Shown in pieces: positions 20,464 through 32,210 of a DNA stretch of 64,000 nucleotides. How positions within the stretch are numbered: position 1 is the first letter of the stretch; each line of letters begins with the position of its first letter. The notes beneath the pieces are model-generated. The model had not been told where the DNA came from, searched no databases, and saw only the letters and a list, made by a program, of their open reading frames with translations. The position numbers and the translations under genes are program-made. The stretch is from Leptobrachium leishanense (taxonomy: Eukaryota > Chordata > Amphibia > Anura > Megophryidae). The stretch covers positions 682,001 to 746,000 of the forward strand of contig CM019066.1 of NCBI GenBank assembly GCA_009667805.1, given 5' to 3'.

Positions 20464-22354
20464 TGTAGGTTCACTAAAATCTGAGTCAGGGTTATTGTTA
20501 ACTGAAGATCAGGATAAGGCAGAAATTTTAAATGATTATTTTTCTTCAGTATTTATCAAAGAGAAACCTATAACAGGAGACATGAAATTCATTAATAAAA
20601 ACTTACGAATACAAAGTGACTGGTTGACTCAGGACAAGGTTTTACACAAATTAAACAATGTGAATGTTAATAAAGCCCCAGGGCCAGATGGAATTCACCC
20701 GCGAGTACTAAGAGAGCTATGTGTTGAAATATGTAAACCTCTGTTCTTAATCTTTCAAGATTCTTTTCTTTCAGGAATAGTACCAGAGGATTGGAGAAAA
20801 GCTGACGTGATCCCTATATTTAAGAAAGGTTTAAAATTTGTGCCAGGGAATTATAGACCTGTGAGCTTAACATCTGTGGCTGGGAAAGTATTTGAGGGGT
20901 TACTAAGGGATAATATTCAGGAATTTATTGGGAGGTATAATGTAATTGGCAAAAATCAGCATGGTTTCATGAAACACAGATCATGTCAGACTAACCTAAT
21001 TACGTTCTATGAGGAAGTAAGTAGAAGTATAGATCAGGGGGTCGCAGTGGATGTGATTTACTTAGATTTTGCCAAAGCTTTCGACACAGTTCCACACAAA
21101 AGGTTACTACTTAAATTAAGAAAAAATGGTCTAGATGAAAATACTTGTTCTTGGATAGAAAACTGGCTAAAAGATAGGGTACAGAGAGTGGTCATAAATG
21201 GTACATTTTCAAGATGGACACCAGTGGTAAGTGGTGTCCCTCAGGGGTCTGTTATAGGACCAATACTATTCAATTTATTTATAAATGACCTTGAGATAGG
21301 CATTGAAAGTCATGTATCAGTGTTTGCAGATGACACAAAGCTAGGAAAAGTAATACAATGTGAGCAGGATGTTACTTCGCTGCAGAGGGATTTAGATATA
21401 TTGGGGGACTGGGCACTTAAATGGCAGATGAGATTTAATCTAGATAAATGTAAAGTTATGCACTTTGGAGTGAAGAACACACAAGCAATTTATACCCTAA
21501 ATGGTACGGAGTTAGGGAAATCCAAGCAGGAGAAGGATTTGGGAATAATCATAGACTTCAAACTAAGTAACAATGTGCAATGTCAAACAGCAGCCGCCAA
21601 GGCCAGCAAAGTACTGGCATGCATTAAAAGGGGAGTTCACTCACGGGATGAAAACATAATTTTGCCTCTGTATAAATCAATGGTCAGGCCGCACCTTGAA
21701 TATGCCGTGCAATTTTGGGCACCTGTCTTAAAAAAAGATATTATATCGTTAGAAAAAGTGCAGAGACGTGCAACTAAATTAATAAGGGGGATGGAAGGGT
21801 TAAGTTATGAGGAAAGACTAACAAGCTTAAACCTGTTTAGTTTAGAGAAAAGGCGCCTTAGAGGGGATCTGATAACCTTATATAAATATATACGGGGCCA
21901 TTATCAACCATTGTCTGATAACCTATTCATTAACAGGACTATACATAGGACAAGGGGTCATCCATTTAGACTGGAAGAAAGAAAATTTAGCTTAAAGCAT
22001 AGGAAGGGTTATTTTACGGTGAGAACAATCAAGCTGTGGAATTCTCTGCCTGTTGAGGTGGTTGGGTCAGAGTCTGTACAGACTTTTAAAAAACGACTGG
22101 ATGACTTCCTGCAGACACAGAATATTAAGGGTTATAATATTTAATATGTGGGTAAAAGCTTCTTGATCCAAGGAGAAATCTGACTGCCATTCTGGGGTCA
22201 AGAAGGAATTTTTTCCCAGTATGTTGCATATTGGCAAGCATTCAGACTGGGTTTTTTGCCTTCTTTTGGATCAACAGCAGTAGGTTATGTGGGAGAGGCT
22301 GAACCCGATGGACGCATGTCTTTTTTCAGCCTATATAACTATGTAACTATGTAA
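20464..22354 (+). mobile_element. CR1 LINE copy 1, 5'-truncated
   Basis: Identity with the copy at 40829-42713 starts abruptly at TGTAGGTTCACT and runs to the ACTATGTAAC tail. It contains an open reverse transcriptase frame and a 3' UTR with GAACCCGATGGACGCATG. The 5' truncation is typical of target-primed reverse transcription. No clear target duplication was seen. Confidence 0.95.
20465..22144 (+). CDS. CR1 reverse transcriptase (C-terminal part of ORF2)
   Basis: About 560 codons are open without stop or frameshift. RT motifs appear in order: NKAPGPDGIHP (about residue 75), NYRPVSL, YLDFAKAFDTVPH, SGVPQGSVIGPILF, and the catalytic FADD at 21323-21334. The thumb and tail region has YKSMVRPHLEYAVQFW, VQRRATKLIRG and FSLEKRRLRGDL. 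The endonuclease half is missing through truncation, so the copy cannot move on its own. The first open codons upstream of 20465 are flank, not CR1. Near-identity to the 40.9-42.5 kb copy implies recent insertion. Confidence 0.95.
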   Translation, partial: VGSLKSESGLLLTEDQDKAEILNDYFSSVFIKEKPITGDMKFINKNLRIQSDWLTQDKVLHKLNNVNVNKAPGPDGIHPRVLRELCVEICKPLFLIFQDSFLSGIVPEDWRKADVIPIFKKGLKFVPGNYRPVSLTSVAGKVFEGLLRDNIQEFIGRYNVIGKNQHGFMKHRSCQTNLITFYEEVSRSIDQGVAVDVIYLDFAKAFDTVPHKRLLLKLRKNGLDENTCSWIENWLKDRVQRVVINGTFSRWTPVVSGVPQGSVIGPILFNLFINDLEIGIESHVSVFADDTKLGKVIQCEQDVTSLQRDLDILGDWALKWQMRFNLDKCKVMHFGVKNTQAIYTLNGTELGKSKQEKDLGIIIDFKLSNNVQCQTAAAKASKVLACIKRGVHSRDENIILPLYKSMVRPHLEYAVQFWAPVLKKDIISLEKVQRRATKLIRGMEGLSYEERLTSLNLFSLEKRRLRGDLITLYKYIRGHYQPLSDNLFINRTIHRTRGHPFRLEERKFSLKHRKGYFTVRTIKLWNSLPVEVVGSESVQTFKKRLDDFLQTQNIKGYNI

Positions 22355-22429
22355 CAGTAATTTCTGAGTCTGCAGAAAAGAAGAGTCGTATAGGAAGGGT
22401 TTGCAACAGGACTGACTCAAACTTCTACT

Positions 22430-22690
22430 CTAATTCAGCAACCTGCGGGGCAGGTCTACAGAGAAAATGCGTTTAGATCTGTGCATAGACTTGGCTGTAA
22501 ACAGGCAGCTTGAGAGGTTAGTGGAGTTTAGCAACCTGCAGGGCAGTTCCACAATGGGAGACCTTGCCATAAGAGCTGTAACCAGACTGGGCACTCGACA
22601 GACAACTTGAGCGGTTGATAGATTTTGCAACCTGATGGGCAGACCTACAAACAGAAAATGTGCGGTATAACCTATGCATATACTCTGTGA
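22430..22690 (+). repeat. Imperfect tandem repeat, about 93-98 bp period
   Basis: GCAACCTGCGGGGCAG (about 22437), GCAACCTGCAGGGCAG (about 22530) and GCAACCTGATGGGCAG (about 22627) head three related units that share CCACA/CTACA and TTGAGNGGTT words. This may be part of a degraded LTR or leader. Confidence 0.6.
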
Positions 22691-23414
22691 TAACAGCATA
22701 CAACAAACACACACAAGGGAATGAGCGTAAGAATAGTCGGTATGCAAGCCGGGTCAAAAACGTAAGGTCCTCATACTAGCAAAGTCGGCAACTAGGCAAA
22801 AAGTCTCACTGAAACAGACACTGATAACAGCTGGCGATGCGGGAAAATAACTCCACGTCAGGGCGAAGAGCAGATCCTCGCACCCTGCATTTAAGGCTGG
22901 CGGCTCCGCGTCACCACACCAAGCCCCACCCCCTCAGACTACGATCAGCCATGTCTAACTTCTGGCACCCGGCCAGCAAGCGATGCCGCCGGGCGGCCAG
23001 CCAGTGATGCAGCCGGGTGGCCAGACCCCCCCAGGCAGCGCCACGGGGGCTGAAGACGTAACACCGACATTCTCTGGCGTACTGACCCCTTGCTTTTGGC
23101 TTCTTAACATTCTTTGGTATTTGACCTCTGATTTTGTTCGGTTTTCCGCACTTGGCTAAAACAGTTACCAAGCATTAGGGATATATATTGACTGACCACT
23201 CCTAAGGATCGGAGGGAAAGGATAGTTGTGCTGCGTGCGAGGATCATATGCCGCATTCTGTTGGGGAGCGTGAAAACAATTATGAGGGATTGGGTGCCTG
23301 GCCACTTTATCCTGTTGAAGTGTTAATGTTGTGCATATGTTACATTCGTCCTTTTGTAACCGCTATCATTAATATGCCAGATAATTAGCTAATGATTTGT
23401 ATTTCCCCTAACAG

Positions 23415-24110
23415 CACATCCCACCCTCAGAGGACCAACCTCCTGGCGCTGTCTTTTCCCCGGGATCCACCATTGAAAGTAAGTGTGTACAAATGCACAT
23501 AATGAATAGTGTTCTATGACACATGGCAGTACAATGCTAAAGAGCAGCACTTTGTACGCAAGGCACTGCAGACTAGCATTGTAGAGTCAGGTCGCATCTG
23601 TTGACACATGAGGTTCTGGGTTTTTCCCAGTGTCAACTTCGGAAGAGGATTCGATTGTCCTATCAATGTTGGATCCTGCAGCTGATGTCACCACAGCAGC
23701 AGCGCCAGGACCTTTGTCTGAGCCTACTCAGCCTTCGGACCTGGCCAGCATAGAGACTCAGCTGGGTCAGGCTGTTTAAGAGCTGCGCGGCTATGCAGCC
23801 TACTCGGCTGAGTCGCTAGAAAGGGACCGAGCAGCCATAGGTCAACACCATAAGCACCCAGCTTATGTTGTGTTGCGCTTGGATACTCTAAACGCTAATG
23901 TGAGTGCCCTTCGCTCCCGCGATTTGCCCAGATTGTGCAATTTAATCAGCTGGATGGTTGATATGACTGTAGTTGGCGCTGGGGTGCTGGGCACTACACC
24001 TCGGCGTTTGCTGGATCCACTGCGTGCAGAGCATGCACAGCCGGACGAAAGTTCGAAAGATGGCTGCATCATGAGGCTCTTACTCATCATTTTCTCCGAC
24101 AAGTAGTTTG
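23415..24110 (+). pseudogene. Later exons of the decayed multi-exon gene
   Basis: One exon at 23415-23478 lies between AACAG and GTAAGT. A second starts at 23631 after a pyrimidine-rich TTTTTCCCAG and encodes STSEEDSIVLSMLDPAADV, PLSEPTQPSD, a TAA at 23777, then RLDTLNANVSALRSRDL and further residues to about 24090. The exon junction joins in phase. The acidic linker followed by a helical Leu/Asn repeat resembles the C-terminus of Myb-like transposon proteins, but the DNA-binding part was not found. The CR1 at 20464-22354 separates these exons from the one at 19.4 kb. Treating all as one gene is inference. Confidence 0.4.
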
Positions 24111-24928
24111 CCAGCTGATGCTGTTTATTTACATTTTTAAAAGGTACAGGTTTACATTTTCTGTCTGGTTTTCCGGGTTCTTTTCGTAGCCCCGAACTCT
24201 CCTCCTCCGACATGAACGACTTCTTCCCGGCATCGAACCGCTATCCCCTTGTTCATATTATATTTTTATATATAAAACAAAAAAAAAGGAAAAAAAATTG
24301 ATTCTGACTTTAAAAATGTATTGCAGTAGGAGGGGCATTGTTTAGCCAGTTGCCCCCTGGCAAAGAATTAATAAATCAAAAAATTAATTTCAGCGTTCGG
24401 TTACCTTTCGCCAGCAATTCAGATCTCTTAAAATATACAGTTGCAGGGTTATGCAATTTACATTAAATCCCTTAACTTTTAAAACAAAGGTGTGACCTTC
24501 ATGTTATATAATACAGGGGTATTTTCTGAATAAATGTGAAATAACCAATGTAATAATTCTCATATTTAACCTGATACTCAAACTTTTGTATAATCCTTCC
24601 CTATTTATACATATTCACTAAGTGATAGTTTCAAGAATGTGATTTTTAGATAATAAAAACACCCAATTTTTTGATACTGAAAGATTGTATTTTAAATATA
24701 ATTTAGATATTTAGTGATAAACTAGTGAATTTCATATTGTGAATACATATTAGGTTTATATTATAAATTAATATTTAAACTTAATTTATACATTATTGTC
24801 ACTTTCGGAATAAAGCTCTTATTTAGTTCCTAATATTCCTTAAAATGTAAATAGATTTAAATACTAATGCAATTGTTAATGGTTGTTAACCACACTGACA
24901 GTTATCTCGCGTGTGTCTAGATATTCTA

Positions 24929-26347
24929 GCTGCCATGTAGAGATAAGGGGATCCTTAGGATCCCCTTATCTCCCGATCTGTGGCAGCTTGACATCATTGG
25001 AAAGACCTGATCATGGCCTTTCCAATGATACCACACATGACCAGGTTTGGTTTAAAAATTAAAAAAAATAAAAAAAAATTTACATTTTTGTCGGGGGGGG
25101 TTAGTTAAATAGGACCTAGGCTGTCATCTCAAAATAATTAGCACAAAATGGTCAGAATGAGCGCAGCGCACGTAGATGAACTGGCTCAGCAGTGAAGGGG
25201 TTAAAAAGCAAAAACATGTAAAAAGTGGGTATTTCTAGTCTCGGGACAAAATTTTTAAACTATTTAGCCGGGGTCTTTTTTGGTAGTTGTAGATTTTGGG
25301 GGTTAAATTACAAACAAGTGTGTTTTTTACCATTTTTTCATCATATTTCATATTTTTTTTATAGTAAATTATTCAATTTAAATATATTAACATTATTTTA
25401 TATTATAAAGAGGATGCTATAATACCACTATAACCTCAACATAGCCTCTTTATAACAACACTTAATTTATTTTTCTTATCTACAGCCTTTTCTAAACAAT
25501 TATTAATAAAAGAAAGAAAAATATATGAATTTTAATAAGAGCTACAAAACTCCACTCACACAAATTAGTGACCGGAAATGAGCAGGTCAATAAACCCTAA
25601 GTGAAAATAAAATGACAAAGAAAAAAAATCTTAAAAGCAAGACTGGTCAAAACAAGCCCTTGAAAGAGGTACAGTATATAGACTGATCTTAAATACTTAA
25701 GGGGTTATTCATGAAAGTACCAAAATGTCAGTGCTTTCTGTTTCAGCGCACTGCAGTGCTCTTAACCCAGGTGACCAGGCGGTTTTACACAAATCCGTCC
25801 TTTTAGCGCCCGCTGCTGTTTTTATGTTTCTGTGCTGTTAGTGTTTAGGTCAAATTTTCCTCTTACTCGTTTATTCAACCCACACATATTATACACGTTT
25901 TTTTCCGCCATTAAATGGACTTTCTAAAAATACCATTATTTCCATCATATCGAATAATTTACTATAAAAAAAAAAAAAATATGAAATGAAAAAAATGGTA
26001 AAAAGCACTTTCGTAATTTAATCCCCAAAATCTACAACCACCAAAAAAGACCCCGGCTAAATAGTTTCAAAATTTTGTCCCGACAATAGAAATACCCAAT
26101 TTTTACATGTTTTTGCTTTTTGACCCCTTCACTGCTGAGCCAGGTCACTTATGTGCGCTGCACTTATTCTGACCGTTTTGTGCTAATAATTTTTAGATGA
26201 CAGGCTAGGTCCTATTTAACTAAACCCAAGACAATTATTTTTATTTATTTTTTTAAACATTTTTTATTTTATTTATTTTTTAAAAAATTTATTTTTAAAC
26301 CAAACCTGGTCATGTTTGGGATCCCCCAACCTCAACATGGCAGCTAG
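24929..26347. repeat. Large inverted repeat (foldback element)
   Basis: Arms at about 24929-25390 and 25950-26347 are reverse complements with moderate divergence: CTAGCTGCCATG, ACCAGGTTTGGTTT, CTCAGCAGTGAAGGGGTTAAAA, TTTTTACATG and AGCCGGGGTC pair with their counterparts. The central 560 bases differ. A second hairpin at 26748-26822 (CCGCTGACGTACTATG and its complement) lies beyond the right arm, next to CCTTAAGGGGTTAA. TTAA-flanked (piggyBac or Kolobok-like) origin is possible. Confidence 0.75.
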
Positions 26348-26747
26348 AGGGTTAACTGGCCCACTGACATCCTCACACATATGGGGAGGTTGTCAGTAGT
26401 TGGGGTGGGCCTGGAGGCTTGGCTGACATCCAAGATGTCAGCCCCCTCCAGGTTCGAATCGCGTTTTGGTGCCGAAACGCGATCCGGCAGCAAAATTGTT
26501 AACACTATACACCGCTGAAAGGGGAGACTCTTCACTGTAGCTTACATGGTTGGGGAGAGAGGGCTCCAAAGGAGCCCCCCCTCCCCTTCCTGTATTTTCA
26601 CCTCTGGCGCCTGCCAATGACATCACGCAGCGTGATGACTTCATCGGATCGGCTGGCCTCCAGAAAAGAGCGAGGCAAGCTTGAAGCTTGCCATAGAAGC
26701 CGTGGGAGCCGGCAAGGAAGGGGAGTAACGGGCGGGAGGGAGGTTAG

Positions 26748-26822
26748 GAGCCGCTGACGTACTATGTACGTCCACGGGTCTAAGGGAGACCCGTGGGCAG
26801 GACTTACATAGCACGTCAGCGG
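26748..26822. repeat. Imperfect palindrome
   Basis: CCGCTGACGT at the left and ACGTCAGCGG at the right pair, as do CGGGTCT and AGACCCG near the centre. This is probably the terminal hairpin of the adjacent repeat family. Confidence 0.7.
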
Positions 26823-27101
26823 TCCTTAAGGGGTTAATCTCATGTCCTTATTGTGATTATTTTACTATTCTGTACATGATTCAAGGAATTCAGTCACAAA
26901 TTCATTCCAGATTCCCTTCCTGCCGTTAAATAACAGATCCTTTATGGAAAATAAATTCACACATTACATGACACTCTAAAATCCCCCTGATTTCTGGTGG
27001 TAATTTATAGCTGATCCCCCTGGCAGTAAAGGGCTTATGGGTCATAGGGGTGTCTGGCCGCTTCTCTCTGTGACATCCCTGAGCCTGAACAGGAGGAATT
27101 A

Positions 27102-27913
27102 CAGGCATACCCCACTTATCGCTACCCCGTTTAGCGCTGTTTTCATGGCAGGTTTCACAGAGCGTTAAATCCCGCTATAGTGCTGTTTTTCTCGCTTAAC
27201 GCTATGCTTGCTATAGTGCTGTTTTTTTTCCCTCGCGAGCCCATCAGCCTTTGCCAGGCCTTATGACCACGGCTGGTCTGGGAGACACTGACGCTCAGGA
27301 CATTGAGCAGTCCAGGCTTCTGGTGAGAGCCTCACCAATGGGGACCTGGAAGAACTGGCCCAACAGGGCACAGAAGAACCTCAGGACAGCAGTGACTCGG
27401 ACACTGAGCCCCCAAAAGAACTGTCCTCTGACCTTGTAGGGAGGACATTGCGCCAGATAAGTGACCTCGTGGATGTGCCGTTGGACAATGTTCCTGATGC
27501 AACCAGGAGCAGGAATGCAAGGCGCGGTGTAATGTGTTTGTTGTCTTGCTACCAGCATCTGCAGGATAGCCGCAGGAGTCAAAGGCAATGGACTCTTGAC
27601 AAATTTGTGTAAAAAAAAAAAAAAAACCCAGACAGGAGGATGGCCGTGGAGCCTCAACATCCACCAGTTAAAGTGGACTTTTTTTTTTCCTGTTGGGTGC
27701 AACACCCTTGGTTTATGTTGCTTTTCATTTATGCTGCTGTGTGCAGTTCAACTAAAGTTCACAGCAAGTAAATAAGTTACAAAGTTGTATTTGTGTCTTT
27801 TTTTCAACGTCGTTTCCCTATCCTCCCCATGTTAAACTGCCTCATTTAGCACTGTTTTGATTAACACTCATAGCGGTAGGAAGCTATCTACAGCGTTAAG
27901 CGGGGTATTCCTG
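27102..27913. mobile_element. pogo/Tigger-like DNA element remnant
   Basis: The left end CAGGCATACCCCACTTA and the right end (reverse CAGGAATACCCCGCTTA) are inverted repeats flanked by TA on both sides. CAGGCATACC is the known start of Tigger-type mariner elements. The 810-bp interior keeps a short frame (27251-27439) with no recognised transposase motif, so it is a deletion derivative or decayed. Confidence 0.75.
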
Positions 27914-28936
27914 TATATGTAAATGCTTCCACTGAACTGGATGTCAAGACTGAGTTGGAGACACTTCCTGAACCAACAGAAGTTGCTTCCCTGACTTCAG
28001 TGTACCTGTACAGGAACAACATCTTCCCACAGAACTGGAAGAAAAACCTGAGGTTGAGGCACTTCCCAATCCAACGAAAGTCTTTTGCCTCTGTGCTTTT
28101 CCAGAGCCTCAAAGACATCATCCAGGAAGAACCATCTGAGCAGGAACCAAGGAACCATCAGAGCAGGATCCTAAAGCCTCTGAGGTGGATATTGTCCTTC
28201 CAGTGTCTGTGGATCAGCGGTATGATAATGTCACGTGCCAACCTGGAGTCCATGTAAACGGCGCCATAGAAACCGTGCCCGAGCTGGTAAGACTACTTAA
28301 CCCTAAAATATGTATAAATTACATATCTACAGATCCCACTTCCGGCCTCTGGAAGTCCCCTCCTCCTGCTAGTATTAGCCCCTTAATTAGAATCCAGCTG
28401 CACCTGTATGAAGCAAGCCTGAGTTCCTTTATAAGGAGAACACACCCATCCATCCTTTCTTTAACATTTCAAGAGAAATCTTCAGTTATGGTGTGCACCC
28501 AGAAGCTCCAAGACTCCAGTCTGTAACTGGGCCTTCACTCCTAACGGACCTCCGCCTTTGCCAGGCCTTATATCCTGCCAGGCCGACATCTCGCTTACCC
28601 AGGTCTGTACAACTACTAAAGACTTGATCTTCGCTAAAGGACTCCTTCTGCTGAAGGACTTCACTTTCTACCAAGGACTCCCCTTCTGCTAAAAGACCTT
28701 CGACTTCTACAAAGAACTTTACCTCCACTATTACAGATCTCCACCATATTGATATTTACCAGTACTGTTATTTCTATTTTATCTTGTGCCCTTCTCTGCC
28801 TCCAGCGCCCCTTCTGGCAGCTTTATTTTCTTCTACTTATCGACTATTCATATTGCCCGGTTTCCCTATTTCTATACCCTTCTGCCATTTGTCTTCTGTA
28901 CTTGTTTATACTAAAATAAATCTTGTTACTGCTCCC
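27914..28936. other. No supported gene
   Basis: Several short overlapping frames at 27950-28260 have a repeated 'GAACCAACAGAAGTTGC / CCAACGAAAGTC' flavour, but none shows a recognised domain or splice pattern. 28560-28730 has repeated CTTCTGCT/AAGGACT words. Confidence 0.35.
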
Positions 28937-29389
28937 TTAGGCTGGGGGTCAGACGAACGCAGTGTTAATGTCAGTGTTGCCGCACATAAGTACGTCCGTG
29001 ATAGCATACAATTGTGTTAAATGGAGCCCCACACACAAAGTACATCCGCACGGAAGTGTGGAGGCATGACGGACGCTGCAAACGGACGCAGGTTAGGCAA
29101 GAACGTAATACTGCTAGAACGGACTGCGGAGTGCGCCACATCCACAACGTCCGCATAGCTTTGTGTGTGAGTGGAGCGTGGTCAGACGGACTGCATTTAT
29201 ACGTCCAGCATTTTTGACGGACAGAAATGTTCTTTCATTGTAATTTATTTTCCCTGCTACATCAGTCCAAAAATACGTCAGTGAAAAAAACGGACTGTGT
29301 GGCCACTACCTTGTCGTCAGTCAGAAAGTACGTCCGTACTGCACGGACGCACAGTCCGTACAAAATGTACTCGTCTGACCCTAGCCTTA
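28937..29389. mobile_element. MITE with TTAGGCTGGGGGTCAGACGA-type ends
   Basis: The left end AGGCTGGGGGTCAGACGA matches the reverse of the right end TCGTCTGACCCTAGCCT. The interior is rich in ACGTCCG/CGGACG words, which pair internally. A single right end of the same family lies at 37040-37084. Confidence 0.7.
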
Positions 29390-29598
29390 CCAGGCTTTCC
29401 TCTTTTTGTGTTTACTGCACGTTGGGCTCAACACCCCTCGCACATCGTGACAGATAACTTATTTGTAGCAGAATCATTTTGTTTAACATGTCTCACGTTC
29501 AGCTTACGAGATTGCGCGGTCGAGCCCAATGTGCGGTGAATAAAACGGAGTAGGCAGATATTCGGTGATAATTAGCAAACTGCTTAAAAACCAAGACA

Positions 29599-31010
29599 AT
29601 GTCACGTTTTCTCGTTCCAGCCCTGTCCCCTGTATATGCAATTACCTGTTTTGCCAGTGTTTCAGTTGTTGCTTTTCCTGGGTGCAGCCCAGGGGTTAAA
29701 TGTCTCACGTCTGTTCAGCTCACCTGTTGGACCTGGTGTTCTGATCTCTTTCCTGTTTAGGAGTAATAAACCCATTATTCTTTGCTCTGTCATTTGGTTC
29801 ACTTTCTGAGAGCTCCCTGCTTTATTGTTCCAATCCAAGTTTGTATTTTCTTGTTCAGTTAATTTACTTTGGTTCTGTTTCCCCATGTCTGTATCTCCTA
29901 CAGCTGTGTTTTCTGGTTTTATGTAAAGTTATTCCTATTGGTTTTTCCTCGCTGTGATTTGGTTTTCTGTTCATGTTATATGTATACTGGATTACCTGGT
30001 TTTGATCTTTAGGCTTTTATGACTTCCCTCCCGGTTCTGATACCTGCATTCTGTATGACGTTCTTGTTCGGGCTTCCTGACCCCTGGCTATCGTTATTAC
30101 TATTCTCACTTTTAATCCATGTCTGTACATATATTATAGCAACTCCTGCTAGACTCTGCACAGCTTCTAGGTACTTCTATAGAGCAGATCCGGCTATCAG
30201 AGCAGGGCTGCTGTGGTATTGGCTGTGCAGAGGTCTCTGGTTTACTGTGTGATACTCTGTTGTTCTGTACATTTGTTGTCTGCATATTGGGACTTTCCCA
30301 TGAACAAGGGCCTCACTTTGGCGCAAGCCAGGTGCCCCCACCGTAAAACACCATAGGAATAAAGCAAATACAATACGCGATATAATACATATAATATTGA
30401 ATTTAAGCAGGCATGGGATAGGCACAAGGCTATCCTAAATAAAAGATAAATCCAGGTAAAGTATCCATGTAATTGGGCAGACTAGATGGGCCGAAAGAAA
30501 ATGTCAGCAGATAAGAACCTATGTTTCTAATATGAAAAACAAAGTGGCAATGCTGGAATAAAGCTAACTTGAGGATATGGATAAACAGGACGGGATAGGG
30601 GTTCTTGGCAACTAATGACGGGTCTCAAGGCAAGGCATCAATGACAGGTAATCCAAAAGCGTTGTCAGGGGCAAGCCAAAAGGTCGAGGACAGGCAGAGA
30701 GTGGCAAATCTGGTAGGCAAGGTGAAAAGGTCTGGTACACAATTAGGTATAGATCAGGCTTCTTTGCTGGCAGGATATAGATTAGCTTCTGAGCAATGCT
30801 GAAGCAGAGACTCATGGGTGTTCCACCCGTTTGTAGGAAAGTACTGGGCCAGGTGATTAGATGCACTTTGAGTCTACTGCAGAGTTTGTAGTAGAAGCCA
30901 GAACTTCAGCAAGACAATTCTTGAAAAGTGCTTCCAGGGTGCATACAAGGTGGGGGCAGAACCGGAATTACCTTTTCTACGGCGCCTGTGGCTAGGAACG
31001 TGACAACAGC
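29599..31010. repeat. Possible degraded LTR bounded by TGTCACG...CGTGACA
   Basis: TGTCACG at about 29599 and CGTGACA at about 31003 are inverted ends. The composition of the interior (CTGACCCCTGGCT, many TTCC/TTGT words) is like LTRs. A CR1 3' fragment lies inside. The flanks do not show a clean target duplication. Confidence 0.3.
30372..30525 (+). mobile_element. CR1 LINE 3' UTR fragment
   Basis: TTTAAGCAGGCATGGGATAGG, GGATTTATCTT-type words and GGGCAGACTAGATGGGCCGAA match, in the forward sense, the CR1 tail found reversed at 15066-15200. Confidence 0.85.
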
Positions 31011-31639
31011 TTTTGATGTTGAATCTTAAGGTCTTATATGAAATATTTTGGTCTTTACAGCATTCACAGTTTTCAGTCAGCCTGCAGGATTTCCGCTCCT
31101 GCGCTGTGCTGGGACTTGAGGATTCAGAACAGTAAGTTTGCTGTAAAATTCTAACTTTACCAGAATTTAATGTTTTTGTAAAAATTTAAACACATTTATA
31201 ATTTCAGGTGGAGTATAAGGAAAGAAACAAATTTGTCAAAGCCATCGAAGGCTGTAACAATTGAAAGGAATTTTGCTGAGTGGTCAGTAAGAGGAGATTC
31301 CTCATTAGTTTCTGTGCTCCTCCTTTGCTTTATATCCCATCAACAATAAGCTGAGGACTTAATAATGTAACCTCAGCGTGAGCCGCATAAACCTGCCCAT
31401 AATATTTACAGACACAGTGGGTCCAATGCAACACTTGTTGATAAGATATCTACAGGAGAAGTTATGCCTAACGATGATGGTCGCTATTCTACTCTTGCCC
31501 AAGCTGGGCTTTAAGCTCCATTGTTGCGACTCACGGTGTGAGCTTACTGTAAATTAACGTCCGCTATACTTTATATAGGAGACATTAAATTGCACCTGCA
31601 AATAGATGTGCTAGCTATTCCAAAAAAGGTACATACACT

Positions 31640-32210
31640 CTATAAACCCACAATAAAAATCCCAGACGCCATTCTCTTCTTGCAGTGGTGAGGGCGACGC
31701 AATACTCTGAGACTGGGAAGGAATAGTTCCCAGCCTACTTCTGCAATCCCTCCATGGACCTCACGATTTGAGCTGCAGATGGGACAGGCTGAGCTCCACT
31801 GAGTTCTGTAGACTCCAGGAGCCAATACCCATAAGGGCACATAGGACCACTACTGTTAAAAGGAACTGCAGGCAAGCCCGATAAGAGCAACGCAATAAAG
31901 CGCCTGCCTCGGAATATCTATAGTAGAGATTCTGCAGAATTGGGCCCATTGTATCTCCCATCAGCTTTCCATGATAAGTGTGCGTGCTGTTGACAAACAG
32001 CTGACAATGTCGATCTTCACACATGCAGGAGCGGTGGTGGCTGAGCCATTATGTCAGACATATTTTAGATGTTCTGAGGAAAGCTCCAGGGTGGAGCTGA
32101 AACGTCAACTATTTTAATGGATTAACCGAATAAAAGGATTTAAATATTTTAACCATTGAGTGCTGTCATCTTCCTTGGTTTACTTATGCAAATTTGAGGC
32201 CAAAAGATGT
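31640..32210 (+). mobile_element. Penelope-like element terminal (pLTR-type) fragment
   Basis: It contains the hammerhead-like core at 32071-32109 followed by AATAAAAGGATTTAAATATTTTAACC, a layout like the hammerhead-plus-polyadenylation end of vertebrate PLE repeats. No coding part is present. Confidence 0.5.
32071..32109 (+). ncRNA. Hammerhead ribozyme-like motif
   Basis: CTGAGGA (32074) fits the CUGANGA core. It is followed by an extra A, a 6-bp stem II (AGCTCC/GGAGCT) with a 5-base loop, GAAA (32099), and a potential UC cleavage site at 32105-32106. Stem I is only about 3 bp (GTT/AAC), so activity is doubtful. Confidence 0.5.
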
